Below are positions 1 to 8,536 of a DNA stretch of 35,258 bases, in pieces (within the stretch, counting starts at the first letter, position 1; each line of letters opens with the position of its first letter). Location of the stretch: the NCBI GenBank assembly GCA_003171295.1, contig PMYF01000026.1:1-35258 (forward strand), read 5' to 3'. The translations under genes were made by a program, and so were the position numbers. The DNA comes from Acidobacteriota bacterium. Lineage in GTDB: Bacteria; Acidobacteriota; Terriglobia; UBA7540. The notes under the pieces are model-generated. The model was not told the DNA's origin, did no database searches, and saw only the letters and a program-made list of their open reading frames with translations.

Positions 1-145
1 CTTAAAGACGGCAGGATGATCTGTAAGTACGAGAAACCTAGTCCCAGGTGCGAAGCGTGCGAGATCTGAAGCTAGCTGTTTAGCGAGATAGTTGTAACCT
101 CTGCCTAGGGCCAATGAGCAAAAGCAGACACCTTTGATGTTCATC
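1..145 (-). CDS. Probable glycosyltransferase-like protein, N-terminal part only (cut by left window edge)
   Basis: An open frame on the minus strand begins with ATG at 145-143 and stays open to base 1, giving 48 complete codons. It is preceded by a good ribosome binding site (GAGGA, five bases before the ATG). The visible protein begins MNIKGVCFCSLALGRGYNYL and ends near residues LVLTDHPAVFK. A hydrophobic first strand, then LAKQLASDL and a second strand followed by TDHP, is the kind of start seen in nucleotide-diphospho-sugar transferases of surface-polysaccharide loci. The family cannot be fixed from 48 residues. It lies 43 bp downstream of the Wzt gene in the same direction, so it is probably the next gene of the operon. 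That it is coding is fairly safe; the function is an inference. Confidence 0.6.
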
Positions 146-188
146 GTTGTCCTCGCGGCAAGCCGTTGTATCTGGCGGTCATAAGGAG

Positions 189-1451
189 CTATCCCCGAAA
201 TAGTTCCTGTTCAGACTTCCTGTGCGAGACTTGGTCTACAGTCGATACAGCTGCAACTTCGAACCTAGTGACTTCCTGAAAGCAATTAACGCTTCCACGT
301 ATGTCTCGTGCGGAACTGATGTAGACAGTCGCAGCAGGATCTCGACTGTCGTATTCCATTTGTGTCGCATACCTGTAAGCCAAAACGGAGATGTGAAAGA
401 TACCGCTGGCCATGTTGAAATTGAGCTGAAAGGTACAGGCGAGAACATCACCTGTTTCCAGGGTGATGCTACTGTAGCCGAGACGTTCAGTTGACGTGTC
501 TGAAATGTTTTGAAATCGATCATCCTTAACGGAAAGCATAATGGACAGCTCTCTGCACTGCTTGAGTGCAGTCATCCCAACGTCAATCCACGCCTGCTCC
601 CCGGACTGAAAGCGGGAACATTCTCCCAAATGGTTTCGAACCGTCACATTCGTGATCGCTACTTCCCTGGAATCGGCAGCCGATGAATGTTCGTTCCGGG
701 ACCTGTTCAAATATGACGAGATCACTTCGTGCGTCGGCCCAATCGCGACCCTGCGCCCGCGCTCCAACAGGAGAGTCCGAGGGCAGAACTCCGCCACGCT
801 TTTCAGGTTATGGGAGACAAAGAGCACTGAAGCCCCCTCGGAAACTACCTCCTTCATGCGCTTCAGGCATTTCAGCTGGAACACATAGTCCCCTACGCTG
901 AGAACCTCATCCACGATGAGAACGTCGGGGTTGACATGCGCCGCAACCGAGAAGCCAAGCCGTGCGTACATCCCGGAGGAATAGCGCTTAACCGGAGTGT
1001 CGATGAACTCTTCAATGCCGGAAAAGTCGACGATCTGATCGATCTTAGAGTCGATCTCACGCCTTGTCATACCCAGGATCGTCCCATTCAAATAGATGTT
1101 TTCTCGCCCGGTCAGATCCTGATGAAAACCGGCCGATACTTCGATTAGCGCCGAAAGGCTGCCATTTACGAGCATCGAGCCCTTGGTCGGCTTCATAATG
1201 CGGCTCAGGATTTTGAGGATGGTACTCTTGCCTGCGCCGTTCGGCCCTATGATTCCCAAGGACTCTCCGCGCTTAACTTCAAAGGAGATATCCTGCAGCG
1301 CCCAGAAGTCGCGCTTGTCGCGCTCACTAAGTTCCTGTTGACGAAACATCTTCCCCGTCAGGGCCGGCAGGAAATCCCGCAGCGAGTTGTAGACCTCACC
1401 CTTGCGAAACTTCTTGTACACGTGCTCCATGCGGAGCGCAACATCGGACAT
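189..1451 (-). CDS. wzt: Polysaccharide ABC transporter ATP-binding protein (Wzt type, with C-terminal cargo domain)
   Basis: This is the ATPase subunit of an ABC-2 exporter that moves a finished undecaprenyl-linked glycan across the inner membrane. Counting from the chosen start, Walker A (GPNGAGKST) lies at about 69-77, the signature YSSGMYARLGF at 157-167, Walker B (VLIVDEVL) at 177-184 and the switch His in SHNLK at 214. Residues from about 270 to 420 form a beta-rich extension like the Wzt carbohydrate-binding domain, which in O9a-type systems recognises the modified chain end. The frame is open 23 codons further upstream, but those overlap the permease gene. The ATG at 1451 lies 13 bp after the permease stop and has GGAG seven bases upstream, so I prefer it (420 aa). 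It pairs with the adjacent Wzm-like permease. Confidence 0.93.
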   Translation of the reverse strand: MSDVALRMEHVYKKFRKGEVYNSLRDFLPALTGKMFRQQELSERDKRDFWALQDISFEVKRGESLGIIGPNGAGKSTILKILSRIMKPTKGSMLVNGSLSALIEVSAGFHQDLTGRENIYLNGTILGMTRREIDSKIDQIVDFSGIEEFIDTPVKRYSSGMYARLGFSVAAHVNPDVLIVDEVLSVGDYVFQLKCLKRMKEVVSEGASVLFVSHNLKSVAEFCPRTLLLERGRRVAIGPTHEVISSYLNRSRNEHSSAADSREVAITNVTVRNHLGECSRFQSGEQAWIDVGMTALKQCRELSIMLSVKDDRFQNISDTSTERLGYSSITLETGDVLACTFQLNFNMASGIFHISVLAYRYATQMEYDSRDPAATVYISSARDIRGSVNCFQEVTRFEVAAVSTVDQVSHRKSEQELFRG

Positions 1452-1464
1452 CAAGATGCTCCGG

Positions 1465-2250
1465 TCAAATGCTTTCCGCAAACGCTGGCTCAAGGTGCTT
1501 AAAGAAGACATACCCGCCAAGGCTCGATACGAGCGCGAAGCTTAGCGCGTAAGCAAACCACGCAAGGTCAGGCGGCTGGTGCCGGACGATGCATGCGCTC
1601 AGCCCCTCTAGGATGGGGCTTACCGGATTGAGCAGAAGCCACTTGCCCTTGTCTCCGAACATGCCGACGTCGTAGAAGACAGGCGTGAAAAAGATCCCGA
1701 AAGTGAGGAACACCTCCACGATGAATTTCACATCGCGGAAGAACAGGCTGGCAGCCGATACGATCATCCCGATGCCGATGGCCGTAAGGACCATCGTCGC
1801 AAGAAGAAGTGGAATCCACAAAAGATTGAGACCAACACCCACTCTGGCGGCGATCAGAAAGATGGTGAGCGCACACGACGCGACGAGGAAGTCGAACAGA
1901 CTGGCCATCACTGCCGAGATGGGGAAAATCTCCTTCGGGAAATAGATCTTTGTCACCAGGTCTTTGTTGTTGATGAGACTCAGACAGGAAAAGCGAATGC
2001 TTGATACAAAAAATGCCCACGGAAGTGACTTCACCGCCACGCTTGTGATGTCCTCTGTTCCGAGGGGTTTATGGGAAGCGAGAGCATAGGCGTAGCGCAC
2101 CACGATACCCGACATTACGATAAGGATGGGCATGAGCACGGCCCACATGAATCCCATGACCGACTGCTTATAGCGAACCTTGATGTCACGATAGGTGATC
2201 ATTATGAGCAGTTCCCGGTATTTGTTCAATTCCTTCAGTTCCTCGCGCAT
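1465..2250 (-). CDS. wzm: Polysaccharide ABC transporter permease (Wzm/TagG type)
   Basis: This 261-aa ABC-2 family inner-membrane permease forms the channel for glycan export with the following Wzt ATPase. About six hydrophobic segments are visible. The amphipathic N-terminus carries the family motif RDIKVRYKQSVMGFMWAVL (about residues 21-39). VTKIYFPKEIFP in the middle and FFRDVKFI before the fifth segment are also typical of Wzm/TagG permeases. The ATG at 2250 comes two bases after the aminotransferase stop (TGA-GT-ATG) and has only a weak ribosome binding site, which suggests translational coupling. Length and membrane pattern are normal for the family. Because the Wzt partner carries a cargo domain, the substrate is probably an O-antigen-like chain with a defined non-reducing end. 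Confidence 0.93.
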   Translation of the reverse strand: MREELKELNKYRELLIMITYRDIKVRYKQSVMGFMWAVLMPILIVMSGIVVRYAYALASHKPLGTEDITSVAVKSLPWAFFVSSIRFSCLSLINNKDLVTKIYFPKEIFPISAVMASLFDFLVASCALTIFLIAARVGVGLNLLWIPLLLATMVLTAIGIGMIVSAASLFFRDVKFIVEVFLTFGIFFTPVFYDVGMFGDKGKWLLLNPVSPILEGLSACIVRHQPPDLAWFAYALSFALVSSLGGYVFFKHLEPAFAESI

Positions 2251-2252
2251 AC

Positions 2253-3608
2253 TCAGTTGAACCTGCGATCAACAGGCTTTACAGAACGCCCTTCAAGGTA
2301 CTTATCTACGCCCTCATCGAGAGCTTTGCGATAAGTCACCAGAGCTCCGTGCACCGCCTCAGCTGTGCGATGAATATCTGCGTCGCTGTGCGAGAAGCTC
2401 ACAACAAAAGACGGTGCAATCACTCCGCGGCGAATCATTTCCTGCATGAACAGCGTGCGGAACGGCTGCGAGCGCTCGTGATTCTGGTCGCGCGTGGCGA
2501 AGATGAGATTGCATGGACGGCCGAGCAATTCGAAATAGCCGCCGAGGCGATTTTCCTGGATGGATTGATCGACGAGCTTCCGCAGCGATTCTCCCTGCTG
2601 CCAAAGGACATCGACTACACCTTGCTCGGTGTAAACATGCATTGTCGCGATCGCAGCTGCGAGGGCATGCGTTTCTGCCCCGTGAGTTGTCGAAAGTAAA
2701 AAGACGCGCGGCTGATCGTGATCCAAGCCGCCCAGGCGCATGATCTCGCGCTTGCCGGCCAACGCAGAAACCGCAAAGCCATTGGCCAGCCCCTTACCAA
2801 AGGCGGATAAATGCGGCACCACTCCGTGAAACTTCTGCGCCCCACCGAGATGCCAGCGAAAACCGGTGATCATTTCGTCGAAGATCAGCAGCGCTCCGCG
2901 CTCTTCGCACAATTCCTTCACTTGTTTCAAATAGCCGGGCTTGGGCTGTGTCGCCGCCTCTGCCTCCATCACAGCACACGCGATTTGTCCCGGGTACCGA
3001 TCGAACAACGCCACGAGGCTGGCGAGATCGTTATAGTGAAACTGCACCGTCAGGTCTGCAATACGGCGCGGGATTCCCGCGTTCATTTCTCCCTTTGCAA
3101 TGAACCAATCGTCGGTGGAAAAGAACGGCTGATCGCCACATATGGCGATCATTTCCCGATTTGTAAACGCGCGCGCAAGTTTGACGGCGGCTGTCGTGAC
3201 ATCGGAGCCATTCTTGGCGAACTTCACCATATCGGCTCCTTCGATAATCTTGAGAAACTCGCCGGCCGCCTCTACTTCAACTCTGGCAGGCCGCGTAAAA
3301 TTCGCGCCAAGTTGCATTTGCCGGGAAGCTGCCTGCACAACGGGCTCGAAAGCGTGTCCTAATGTAACTGCCCTCAATCCCATCCCATATTCAATAAACT
3401 CGTTCCCATCGACGTCCCATGCATGACAACCCTTGCCACGTTCGATAAACGCAGGGGCGCACTCGGGAAACTGGTCGTCGCCCTTAGCGTAGGTATGCGC
3501 GCCACCTGGGATAAGTTCGTGCGCTTTGCGCCGAAGGGCCTGGGAAGCAGAATGAATGTTGGGATGCTCGCTGCCGGGCATATAGAGGTTGTTCTGGAGA
3601 CTGGCCAT
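2253..3608 (-). CDS. Class III PLP aminotransferase, glutamate-1-semialdehyde aminomutase-like, probably nucleotide-sugar linked
   Basis: This is a PLP-dependent class III aminotransferase of 451 aa. Visible marks are PGGAHTYAKG near residue 35, AKNGSDVTTAAVKLARA at about 131-147 (cofactor phosphate and substrate region), the PLP-pyridine Asp in LIFDEMITGFRW (D244) and the Schiff-base Lys in AFGKGLANGF (K272). The fold resembles HemL, but its place between a PIG-L deacetylase and an ABC exporter argues for amination of a sugar or small acyl group rather than tetrapyrrole synthesis. The frame could begin at a TTG at 3638, inside the PIG-L gene. The ATG at 3608 is preferred because it follows GAAGAG and lies 13 bp after the previous stop. 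The substrate is unknown. Confidence 0.85.
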   Translation of the reverse strand: MASLQNNLYMPGSEHPNIHSASQALRRKAHELIPGGAHTYAKGDDQFPECAPAFIERGKGCHAWDVDGNEFIEYGMGLRAVTLGHAFEPVVQAASRQMQLGANFTRPARVEVEAAGEFLKIIEGADMVKFAKNGSDVTTAAVKLARAFTNREMIAICGDQPFFSTDDWFIAKGEMNAGIPRRIADLTVQFHYNDLASLVALFDRYPGQIACAVMEAEAATQPKPGYLKQVKELCEERGALLIFDEMITGFRWHLGGAQKFHGVVPHLSAFGKGLANGFAVSALAGKREIMRLGGLDHDQPRVFLLSTTHGAETHALAAAIATMHVYTEQGVVDVLWQQGESLRKLVDQSIQENRLGGYFELLGRPCNLIFATRDQNHERSQPFRTLFMQEMIRRGVIAPSFVVSFSHSDADIHRTAEAVHGALVTYRKALDEGVDKYLEGRSVKPVDRRFN

Positions 3609-3621
3609 CGTAGCTCTTCTT

Positions 3622-4284
3622 TCAGGCGAGGGGATCAATCACCATCTTACGCGTGTAAAACGCTTCAGCATATCCGCTGGTCGCGTTTGATTCCATTCCG
3701 CGAAGCCTCATCAAACCAAGAAAGGTATCGTCGCGAAACCATGGTTTCGTCCGCTGGGACTCAAAGATCGTAACCAGGTTGCTTACCTTTTGCCGGACCG
3801 CCCATTCTTCCAATGGAACAAAGGTGTTCGGCCGACCCATATCTCCATCGAATTTGGGGATTTCGTATTCCAGAATTAGGTGATTCCGGAAGGTATTCCA
3901 CGTGAGCTCGCTCACAAGCCGATGGTCCTGGTGCGCATCGCCTTGCCAGTGGGTGAAAATCAAGTCCGGATTGATACGCGATTTGATTTCCTCAAAGAAG
4001 TCCTTCACCGCCCCGCCTTCATATGGCAGATAGCCGTCCCGGAACTCCTTCAAGTAAACTTCACTTTCGCAGCCATCCGTGAACAGTTGAGCAGCCCTCC
4101 GCGCCTCCGTCTGACGTGCCCCAATGGCGCTCAGCACGGCCCAGCAGAATCTTGGTTTCGCGTCGCTTCGGCTCAGTTGCAGCAGGGTCGCGCCGCAGCC
4201 AATCTCGATATCATCAGAGTGCGCTCCAAAACAAAGAACTGTGAGCTGCCTCCGGCGATCGTTGTTCCAGCTTATCTTCATCAT
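3622..4284 (-). CDS. PIG-L (LmbE-like) family deacetylase
   Basis: This Zn-dependent N-deacetylase of the PIG-L/LmbE family removes acetyl from N-acetylamino sugars or similar amides in the cytoplasm. The metal motif AHSDDIEIGCG lies at residues 21-31, and the second metal region THWQGDAHQDH at about 111-121 supplies further His and Asp ligands. The length of 220 aa is normal. The ATG at 4284 (followed at once by a second ATG) overlaps the TGA of the upstream nucleotidyltransferase gene as ATGA, so translation is probably coupled; the longer frame reaching back to 4326 lies inside that gene. Neighbours (cytidylyltransferase, aminotransferase, C-methyltransferase) suggest it edits a nucleotide sugar or lipid-linked sugar. 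Family assignment is firm; the substrate is inferred. Confidence 0.9.
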   Translation of the reverse strand: MMKISWNNDRRRQLTVLCFGAHSDDIEIGCGATLLQLSRSDAKPRFCWAVLSAIGARQTEARRAAQLFTDGCESEVYLKEFRDGYLPYEGGAVKDFFEEIKSRINPDLIFTHWQGDAHQDHRLVSELTWNTFRNHLILEYEIPKFDGDMGRPNTFVPLEEWAVRQKVSNLVTIFESQRTKPWFRDDTFLGLMRLRGMESNATSGYAEAFYTRKMVIDPLA

Positions 4285-5084
4285 GCGGTGGCCCGCGCCT
4301 GAATTCCGTTCTTCCAAACACACCAAGGCGCCGAGCTGGAGGCCTCGAGCTCATCCAGAATTTGCTTGTCCTTGAAGGTGTCCATGCACTGCCAAAAACC
4401 CTCGTAGCGCCGCGACCAAACCTTGCCTTCGGCTATCATCCGCTGCATCGGTTCATAGACGAGCTCCTCACCCGGCCTCAGGTAGCGAAATACATCTTTG
4501 GTGAGCACGAAGTAGCCGCCGTTCACCCAGATATTGGAGTCTTTCATGCAGCGGATTGCCGCCACGGACCCGTCTTCTCTTAGCTCGACCGTGTCGAGAC
4601 TGCTGGCGCGCGGCTGGACTGAAATAAACGAGGCATACGCATCGCGCCGCGAGAACTCTTCAGTCAGTTCCTGAAGTGGAAAGTCTGTCAGGCCGTCACT
4701 GTAATTGGCAAGAAACACATCCTCGCCTTTGAGATACGGCTCGACCAGGCGCAGACGGTCCCCGATGGAGGAGCGGAGTCCGGTATCGACAAAGGTGATC
4801 CGCCAGTCGTCGATATCGCGCTGCATAAACTCCAGTTCACGTCCTCCATGCGAGAACACAAAATCATTCGACACCGACTCCTCGTACTCCAGGAAGTATT
4901 CCTTGATGACGCTGCCTTTGTAGCCCAGGCATACAATGAAGTCTTTGTGTCCGAAGTGGGCGTAATACTTCATTACATGCCACAACACCGGGCGCGAGCC
5001 TACGGTCACCATGGGTTTTGGTACATCCTCGGAGTAGCCGCGAAGCCTCATTCCGGCGCCGCCGCAGAACAATACCACTTTCAT
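4281..5084 (-). CDS. rfbF: Glucose-1-phosphate cytidylyltransferase-like nucleotidyltransferase (RfbF family)
   Basis: This sugar-1-phosphate nucleotidyltransferase of 267 aa closely follows the RfbF pattern. The glycine-rich NTP motif GGAGMRLRGYSEDVPKPMV spans about 8-26, with the catalytic Lys in PKPM, then LWHVMKYYAHFGHKDF and CLGYKG in the positions typical of CDP-glucose synthases. NYSDGLTDFP near residue 127 carries the metal-binding Asp. The product is expected to be CDP-glucose or a related CDP sugar. The ATG at 5084 has an excellent GGAGG seven bases upstream. One departure is GGAGMRL where most members have GGxGTRL. A CDP-glucose 4,6-dehydratase (RfbG), the usual partner, was not recognised in the window, so the next pathway step is open. 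Confidence 0.87.
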   Translation of the reverse strand: MKVVLFCGGAGMRLRGYSEDVPKPMVTVGSRPVLWHVMKYYAHFGHKDFIVCLGYKGSVIKEYFLEYEESVSNDFVFSHGGRELEFMQRDIDDWRITFVDTGLRSSIGDRLRLVEPYLKGEDVFLANYSDGLTDFPLQELTEEFSRRDAYASFISVQPRASSLDTVELREDGSVAAIRCMKDSNIWVNGGYFVLTKDVFRYLRPGEELVYEPMQRMIAEGKVWSRRYEGFWQCMDTFKDKQILDELEASSSAPWCVWKNGIQARATA

Positions 5085-5204
5085 TTTCGTCCCTCCAATA
5101 CACGATCTCCAGAGCAGTCTGGCGACCTAAGCTCCCTAACTCCAAAGAATGCGCGCCTTCTGGGCGGTGAGGACCATAGCGCTGTTGCTGGACTACCGAC
5201 GATC
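5085..5204 (-). other. Intergenic spacer of 120 bp with strong ribosome binding site
   Basis: This non-coding spacer separates the dioxygenase stop from the RfbF start inside an otherwise tight operon. Apart from the GGAGGG ribosome binding site at about 5092-5097 on the minus strand, I see no convincing promoter or terminator. It is long enough to hold an internal promoter. Confidence 0.4.
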
Positions 5205-6071
5205 TCAATAAAGCGCGAGGGCCTCATCTGGGAGGTGCGCCAAGTCGGTCCCCCGAAGATAATCACCGATGGTGGTCCCCGTGCATGCCGAATCGACGTT
5301 GTTCGCTCCGGCCTGGCCGACCAAGTCGTCGACGTGCACCGTTCGAAAGTCGATGCTGTAGCGTGTCACAGGCGATGTATTCGGGACGGTTGAATGCAGA
5401 TGAGCCGCTGAGAACTGGTATGCGCCGCCGACGGGACACACCAGACGGATTTGCGGGTCCAATTCGATCGGCTCTTCTGCGTGCGGCTGAACCCGCGTGT
5501 CGGCCTTCACGTGCTTTGCAGCGTTAAACCGGCTCTCCTGATTCCACCTTTGATAGTCGTATTGGCTCGATCCGTTTTTTATCGCGCGGCTGAAGTAATG
5601 GGGATGCAAGGCCATGCAATTTTCACTGTTCAACTCATAGATCGGCATCCACCAATTGATTTGGCACATTGGAGCCGAGTACCAAGTGTCGCGATGGGGG
5701 TGGAAGGCGTATGCGATTCCGGATTTCAGATAGTCCCCTGGAAATGCCGTACGCATGCGGGGTACATCGAAGTAGGTTTTCTCAAGATCGTACCCCGCTT
5801 CAGCCAGAATTCCCTGAATGCATTCTTTGGACCGAGGGTGGTGAATGAACTTGGGCTTAAGCGCCGCGAGTATTTCAGCACAATTTTCGGCAGGTAAGCT
5901 CTCGCTCACCCGCAAAGGGTCAAATGGATGAAAGGCTTCTTCAATCAGTTCCTGCGCCAAGCGGCAAAGTCTCAAAGTGTTCTCAGTTGGAGAATGGACG
6001 AAAATCGAACCGCCATAAAGAGCTCTACGCCGCGAATCATCGCTCATTGTTGAATCGACAAAAATGTTCAT
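5205..6071 (-). CDS. Predicted 2-oxoglutarate/Fe(II)-dependent dioxygenase-like protein
   Basis: This 288-aa soluble protein has a probable non-haem iron facial triad. HRD in FHPHRDTWYS (H126, D128) gives the HxD part. SAAHLHSTVPN (H224 or H226) gives the distal His, and R237 in TRYSIDFR would hold 2-oxoglutarate. This is the phytanoyl-CoA dioxygenase-like arrangement, and no signal peptide is seen. Such enzymes hydroxylate or oxidise a carbon; here the substrate may be a nucleotide sugar or its acyl group, given the flanking C-methyltransferase and cytidylyltransferase. The ATG at 6071 has a perfect AGGAGG six bases upstream; the 16-codon upstream extension of the frame lacks support. The fold assignment rests on motif spacing only, so the name is tentative. 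Confidence 0.65.
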   Translation of the reverse strand: MNIFVDSTMSDDSRRRALYGGSIFVHSPTENTLRLCRLAQELIEEAFHPFDPLRVSESLPAENCAEILAALKPKFIHHPRSKECIQGILAEAGYDLEKTYFDVPRMRTAFPGDYLKSGIAYAFHPHRDTWYSAPMCQINWWMPIYELNSENCMALHPHYFSRAIKNGSSQYDYQRWNQESRFNAAKHVKADTRVQPHAEEPIELDPQIRLVCPVGGAYQFSAAHLHSTVPNTSPVTRYSIDFRTVHVDDLVGQAGANNVDSACTGTTIGDYLRGTDLAHLPDEALALY

Positions 6072-6156
6072 GACCGGCCTCCTTTTCTTCCGTGATGCTT
6101 TAAAAGCAGAACCCCACACCCGACTCCACTACGCAATACGGAGCTTCCGACATGTC

Positions 6157-7428
6157 CTAATAAACTGCCAGCCGAGGAACCGGTACCACAAACCGCGCAC
6201 CCCAGTCCCGGACATACTGCAACTGCTGCATGATTTCATCCTTGAGATTCCACGGGAGGATCACGATGTAGTCCGGCTTAGTCTCGCGGATATGGTCTGG
6301 GTGATAGATCGGTATGCGGCTTCCCGGCAGATAGCGCCCTTGCTTGTAGAGGCTGCGGTCCACCGTGTATTCGATCAGGTCTTTGCCGATGCCGCAATAA
6401 TGCAGGAGTGTGGCGCTCTTGCCAGGCGCTCCATAGCCGCAGACCTTCTTGCCTTGACTGGCCGCAGCGACCAGGAAGCCGACGAACTCGAGCTTTGTTC
6501 CTTTAACTTGCCCTGCAAAGCTCTCATATCCTTCGACCCTGTCCAGCTTGGCATTGACTTCGTCGCTCAGGACCTTTTGAAGGTTTGGCGCAATCGCATG
6601 AATCCGGCTCTCAGCGCGGCATGCAAACACGCGTAAAGAACCCCCGTGTGATTTGAGCTCCTCAACGTCGAAGACGCGTAGTCCATGGGCCTCCATAATC
6701 TTGATGGTGCTGATCAGGGAGAAATAAGAGAAGTGCTCGTGGTAAATGGTGTCAAATTCATTGAGATCAATCAGGCGAAGCAGGTGCGGAAATTCAAGGG
6801 TAAGGACGCCTTCCGGTTTCAGAAGGATCCGCAGACCTTCCACAAAATCGTTCAGATCGGGAACCTGCGCGAGGACGTTGTTACCGATAACGAGGTCGGC
6901 AGTGCGCCCTCCGGCAGCAAGTTCCTTCGCCACCTGCGTCCCGAAGAACCGCACCAGCGTCGGAATGCCCTTTTCAATTGCGGCCTTAGCGACATTGGCG
7001 GCTGGCTCAATGCCGAGAGCGGGAACACCCTCGCGTACAAAATACTGCAGCAGGTAGCCATCGTTGCTTGCCACTTCAGCCACAAAACTTTGCTTTCCGA
7101 GACCGAAGCGCGACCGCATCTCGCCGCAGTATTTTTCGCAATGCCTGAGCCAAGAGTCGGAGTACGAGGCGAAGTAGGGATAGTCGCTGAAGATGTTTGC
7201 CGCGCTTTCATACTGTTCCAGTTGCACCAGCCAGCACTTCTCGCAGATGTAGACGTGCAGCGGGTAGTAGACCTCGCCGCGATTCAGATCGGCAGCCGAA
7301 GGATAGGTTTCGCACAGCGGGGACATGCCCAGATCGACGAACGTCCTATGCAGCCCCGCGCCGCAAAAGCGACAGGTTCCGGTGGTGGTTTGGGTGTCGA
7401 CTTGCTGAAGCACTGTAACCGTGGCCAT
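6157..7428 (-). CDS. SAM-dependent sugar C-methyltransferase (TylCIII/NovU type)
   Basis: This 423-aa protein has the three-part layout of deoxysugar C-methyltransferases. An N-terminal zinc module carries CRFCG (C19, C22) and CEKCW (C62, C65). A Rossmann SAM domain has EVASNDGYLLQYF at about 118-130, and a C-terminal domain contains CGYGAPGKSATLLHYCG. These enzymes add a methyl branch to a keto-sugar nucleotide, usually next to a 4-keto or 3-keto group. The ATG at 7428 lies 19 bp after the SDR stop and has GGGA seven bases upstream; the longer TTG-started frame overlaps the SDR gene. Together with the SDR and RfbF genes it suggests a C-methylated CDP-sugar. The family call is strong, the methylated position unknown. 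Confidence 0.9.
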   Translation of the reverse strand: MATVTVLQQVDTQTTTGTCRFCGAGLHRTFVDLGMSPLCETYPSAADLNRGEVYYPLHVYICEKCWLVQLEQYESAANIFSDYPYFASYSDSWLRHCEKYCGEMRSRFGLGKQSFVAEVASNDGYLLQYFVREGVPALGIEPAANVAKAAIEKGIPTLVRFFGTQVAKELAAGGRTADLVIGNNVLAQVPDLNDFVEGLRILLKPEGVLTLEFPHLLRLIDLNEFDTIYHEHFSYFSLISTIKIMEAHGLRVFDVEELKSHGGSLRVFACRAESRIHAIAPNLQKVLSDEVNAKLDRVEGYESFAGQVKGTKLEFVGFLVAAASQGKKVCGYGAPGKSATLLHYCGIGKDLIEYTVDRSLYKQGRYLPGSRIPIYHPDHIRETKPDYIVILPWNLKDEIMQQLQYVRDWGARFVVPVPRLAVY

Positions 7429-7447
7429 GGTCTGTTCCCGATCCCTC

Positions 7448-8500
7448 TCAGCCGCGGACGGAGGTCTCGGCAAATTTGCCGATCCAGCGCAAATCGCTGT
7501 CCAAGCTTCCAGCCTGCTGCAGACGGTGAATTTCGCGGATACGAACGTAGCGCCCTTGCTCGACTTCCGCCGCGGTCAGCCCAATCCTGCGATACGCGTC
7601 GTAAAGTTCCCGAGCACCTTTTCGCGCGGTCCATAGCGGCCGAAATCCCGGGACAAGACGGCTGATCTTGTCAAAGCTGACGCGATAGCAGCGCAGATCC
7701 GGGCCGCCGCCCGGGGCGTACTCGATGCGGCAGCCAGGAACAACCTCGGCAACGATATCCGCAAGTTCCCGGATGCGGAAGTTCTCGTCATTGCGCCCAA
7801 TATTGAAAGTTTGATTGTGAACCGCTTCGCGCGGTGCATCCAGAACAGCGACGACGGCCGCCACGATGTCGCGAATGTGAACGATCGGGCGCCAAGGCGT
7901 TCCGTCGCTCTTGATGTAAACCCGGCCCGTGGTGAACGCCGATGCCACCAGGTCGTTCAACACGATATCCAGGCGCAGACGCCCAGACACGCCGTACGCC
8001 GTCGCATTGCGCATGTACGTCGGGCTAAATCCGTCGCTGGCCAACTGCGCGATGTCGCGCTCTGCCAGAACCTTCGATTCGCCGTAGGGAGTGACCGGAT
8101 TCAGATCGGAGGTCTCGTCGAGATAATCGTCTCCGGCGGCGCCGTAGGTACTGCACGACGATGCGAAGACAAAGCGTGTTACACCTGTCTCCTTAGCGAG
8201 TCTCGCCAGCCGAACCGACACGTGGTGGTTAACGTCGCAGGTGAGCTGCGGATCGATATTCCCAAGGGGATCGTTCGACAACGCAGCTAAGTGCACGACC
8301 GCATCGAAACCTGCAAGTTCGGCTCCCGTAAGGTCGCGCAGATCTTTACGGATTTCGTGGATGCCCGGGGCTGGATCGCCAAAATCGCAATTTGCAAAGA
8401 GATCGGTATCCAGTCCGACGACCTCGTGGCCGGCAGTGCGCAGAATGGGTCCGGCAACTGCGCCGATATAACCCTTGTGACCGGTAAGTAGTACTTTCAT
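7448..8500 (-). CDS. NAD(P)-dependent epimerase/dehydratase (extended SDR, nucleotide-sugar type)
   Basis: This 350-aa extended SDR starts with TGHKGYIGAV, giving GxxGxxG at residues 7-13. It then has the SSCSTYG strand near 114-120 and the catalytic YGESK (Y139, K143). FNIGRNDENFRIRELADIV later in the chain is typical of nucleotide-sugar epimerases. The enzyme probably epimerises, dehydrates or reduces the sugar handled by the adjacent C-methyltransferase; SDRs of this sort often sit directly beside TylCIII-type methyltransferases. The ATG at 8500 is supported by AAGG seven bases upstream. It could in principle supply the missing 4,6-dehydratase step, but I do not see a clear reason to choose that over epimerase or reductase. 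Confidence 0.88.
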   Translation of the reverse strand: MKVLLTGHKGYIGAVAGPILRTAGHEVVGLDTDLFANCDFGDPAPGIHEIRKDLRDLTGAELAGFDAVVHLAALSNDPLGNIDPQLTCDVNHHVSVRLARLAKETGVTRFVFASSCSTYGAAGDDYLDETSDLNPVTPYGESKVLAERDIAQLASDGFSPTYMRNATAYGVSGRLRLDIVLNDLVASAFTTGRVYIKSDGTPWRPIVHIRDIVAAVVAVLDAPREAVHNQTFNIGRNDENFRIRELADIVAEVVPGCRIEYAPGGGPDLRCYRVSFDKISRLVPGFRPLWTARKGARELYDAYRRIGLTAAEVEQGRYVRIREIHRLQQAGSLDSDLRWIGKFAETSVRG

Positions 8501-8536
8501 ATCGCGCCTTCACCCTCGATTGACATTTGCCGGCGA

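Noticed and set aside
2811..3362. 183-codon plus-strand frame opposite the class III aminotransferase
   Set aside because: Antisense shadow of a well-defined gene; no family features.
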